This document shows, in pieces, positions 63,209-64,000 of a stretch of DNA of 64,000 nt (positions within the stretch are counted from its first letter, which is position 1; every line of letters begins with the position of its first letter). This DNA is from CAVWUA01 sp963758025 (lineage in GTDB: Bacteria > Planctomycetota > Planctomycetia > Isosphaerales > Isosphaeraceae), in assembly GCA_963758025.1 (NCBI GenBank), contig CAVWUA010000026.1:62001-126000 (forward strand). The letters run 5' to 3'. Below the pieces are notes generated by a model. That model saw only the letters and a list, made by a program, of their open reading frames with translations, was not told the DNA's origin and searched no databases. Position numbers and translations under genes: made by a program.

Positions 63209-64000
63209 TTACCTTCGGACCGATCGGCCGCGGGCGAGTTCTTCCAGCAGGTCGAGTGGATGGTCGGACGTGAACCAACCGCGCATCCGGAGCCAGCGCG
63301 ACCCGCGATGGTCCTTGTCCTTGTCCGGGTGATTTTCGTCCCCGTCCAGTCCGCTCATCCGCGGTAGCACCAACGGGGTCAGCGCGGCGTCGCCGTTGTC
63401 GGGGACCGATCGCAAGGACAGGGCGGCTCCCGGCGCGGAGCTACCGGACGAAGCGGCCGAGACCAAGCCCGATACCGACATCGCCGAGACCCCGGACGCC
63501 GTGCCTGTCGCGGGTGAGGTCGGCAGGGCGAGGGGATGGCCGCCGTAGAGGGTGCCCTGGCCAAACTGGAGGAGGATGTTGTTCGACGGGCTGGAGGTGT
63601 AGAGGGTGAACCGCGAGTCCGTCGGCTGATAGACTCCCACGTCGCTGATTCCATCGCCGTCGAAGTCACCGGTGACGGGGACCGGATGACCGCCGTAGAG
63701 GGTGCCTTGACCGAACTGGAGCGGGATGTTGTTCGACGGGCTGGAGGTATAGAGGGTGAACCGCGAGTCCGTCGGCTGATAGACCCCCACGTCGCTGATC
63801 CCATCGCCGTCGAAGTCACCGGTGACGGGGACCGGATGACCGCCGTAGAGGGTCCCTTGACCGAACTGAAGCGGAATGTTGTTCGACGGGCCGGAGGTGT
63901 ACAGGGTGAACCGGGAGTCCGTCGGCTGATAGACCCCCACGTCGCTGATCCCATCGCCGTCGAAGTCGCCGGTGACGGGGATCGGATGGCCGCCGTAGAG
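63209..64000 (-). CDS. VCBS/FG-GAP repeat protein, C-terminal part (runs off the right edge)
   Basis: At least 264 residues; the N-terminus lies beyond 64000. It consists of 50-residue repeats, each with GDFDGDGISDVGVYQPTDSR, then FTLYTSSPSNN and LQFGQGTLYGGHPVPVTGDF. The D-x-D-x-D-G loops bind calcium in FG-GAP/beta-propeller proteins, so this is probably a large exported or surface protein. After the repeats comes a Ser/Ala-rich linker and a basic, polar C-terminal end (DKDKDHRGSRWLRMRGWF) of unknown role. The repeats are almost identical at DNA level. Confidence 0.8.
   Translation of the reverse strand, partial: LYGGHPIPVTGDFDGDGISDVGVYQPTDSRFTLYTSGPSNNIPLQFGQGTLYGGHPVPVTGDFDGDGISDVGVYQPTDSRFTLYTSSPSNNIPLQFGQGTLYGGHPVPVTGDFDGDGISDVGVYQPTDSRFTLYTSSPSNNILLQFGQGTLYGGHPLALPTSPATGTASGVSAMSVSGLVSAASSGSSAPGAALSLRSVPDNGDAALTPLVLPRMSGLDGDENHPDKDKDHRGSRWLRMRGWFTSDHPLDLLEELARGRSVRR
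63541..64000 (-). repeat. 150-bp tandem DNA repeats within the VCBS gene
   Basis: The unit recurs every 150 bp: CGAAGTCACCGGTGACGGGG begins at 63661 and 63811, and a one-base variant begins at 63961. Units differ by only a few bases, for example AACATGTT-like NNIPLQ against NNILLQ. Near identity points to recent duplication or gene conversion, and the number of units beyond 64000 is unknown. Confidence 0.85.

Noticed and set aside
62628..63278. A 216-residue minus-strand frame covering the gap after lepA
   Set aside because: Only about 40 residues resemble a VCBS repeat; the rest has no coding character and runs through a hairpin.
63541..64000. Regular repeats as a possible CRISPR array
   Set aside because: Units are 150 bp, contiguous and in frame within one protein, without spacers.

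Overview
The window looks like a high-GC chromosome segment of a planctomycete, most probably of the Isosphaeraceae/Gemmataceae type. The indications are an ECF sigma factor fused to a membrane anchor and STN-like domain, an ECF sigma gene followed by a Ser/Thr kinase with zinc-ribbon and TPRs, a HYExAFE-family protein, a TAT-exported Gfo/Idh/MocA oxidoreductase, tandem oversized type I signal peptidases and an mcsA/mcsB pair. No rRNA, tRNA, CRISPR array, prophage or complete transposon was recognised. This is an inference from gene content; no search was run.

Layout. 1-4.1 kb: the end of a PfkB sugar kinase, a PIN toxin module, an ECF sigma factor and a ParDE module. 4.2-8.9 kb: trpE, divergent from a sigma70-type promoter driving two mcsA-like genes, mcsB and a J-domain gene. 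9-12.3 kb: glycosyltransferase and asparagine synthase. 12.3-18.9 kb: hypothetical genes, DoxX, coaD, a class V aminotransferase and two small membrane paralogues. 18.9-23.1 kb: a biotin block (bioF, a FabF-like ketosynthase, Uma2, bioB). 23.4-27 kb: a minus-strand run (small secreted protein, HYExAFE, membrane protein, YkgJ, homocysteine methyltransferase-like, site-2 protease). 27.3-34.1 kb: alpha/beta hydrolase, aroE, csrA, sugar-phosphate isomerase-like, GH15-like glucosidase. 34.2-44.5 kb: an island of small stress/membrane proteins (DUF1328, CsbD-like, several YqjD-like tail proteins, a YqjE/holin-like protein, ferritin-like protein) with five candidate sigma54 (-24/-12) promoters around an NtrC-type regulator and a small histidine-kinase-like protein. 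44.5-49.4 kb: Gfo/Idh oxidoreductase, queuosine precursor transporter, glmS. 49.8-53.2 kb: a badly disrupted ECF sigma plus Ser/Thr kinase pair. 53.5-62.6 kb: TauE, rsmE, ExeA-like ATPase, two membrane proteins, then the minus-strand set lepA, two signal peptidases and lptB. 63.2 kb to the end: a VCBS/FG-GAP repeat protein with 150-bp tandem DNA repeats.

Data quality. About twenty genes, including housekeeping ones (aroE, bioF, rsmE, lptB, lepB), are broken by single-base indels, often in G/C or A runs. This is better explained by an unpolished assembly than by decay. I type a gene as CDS when one or two indels restore a full-length product, and as pseudogene when many are needed. Frameshift positions are given in each entry.

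The most interesting unit is the 34-44.5 kb island. Five short proteins there share one C-terminal or near-terminal glycine-rich membrane tail, and their genes or operons sit 70-120 bp downstream of sites resembling TGGCAC-N5-TTGC.
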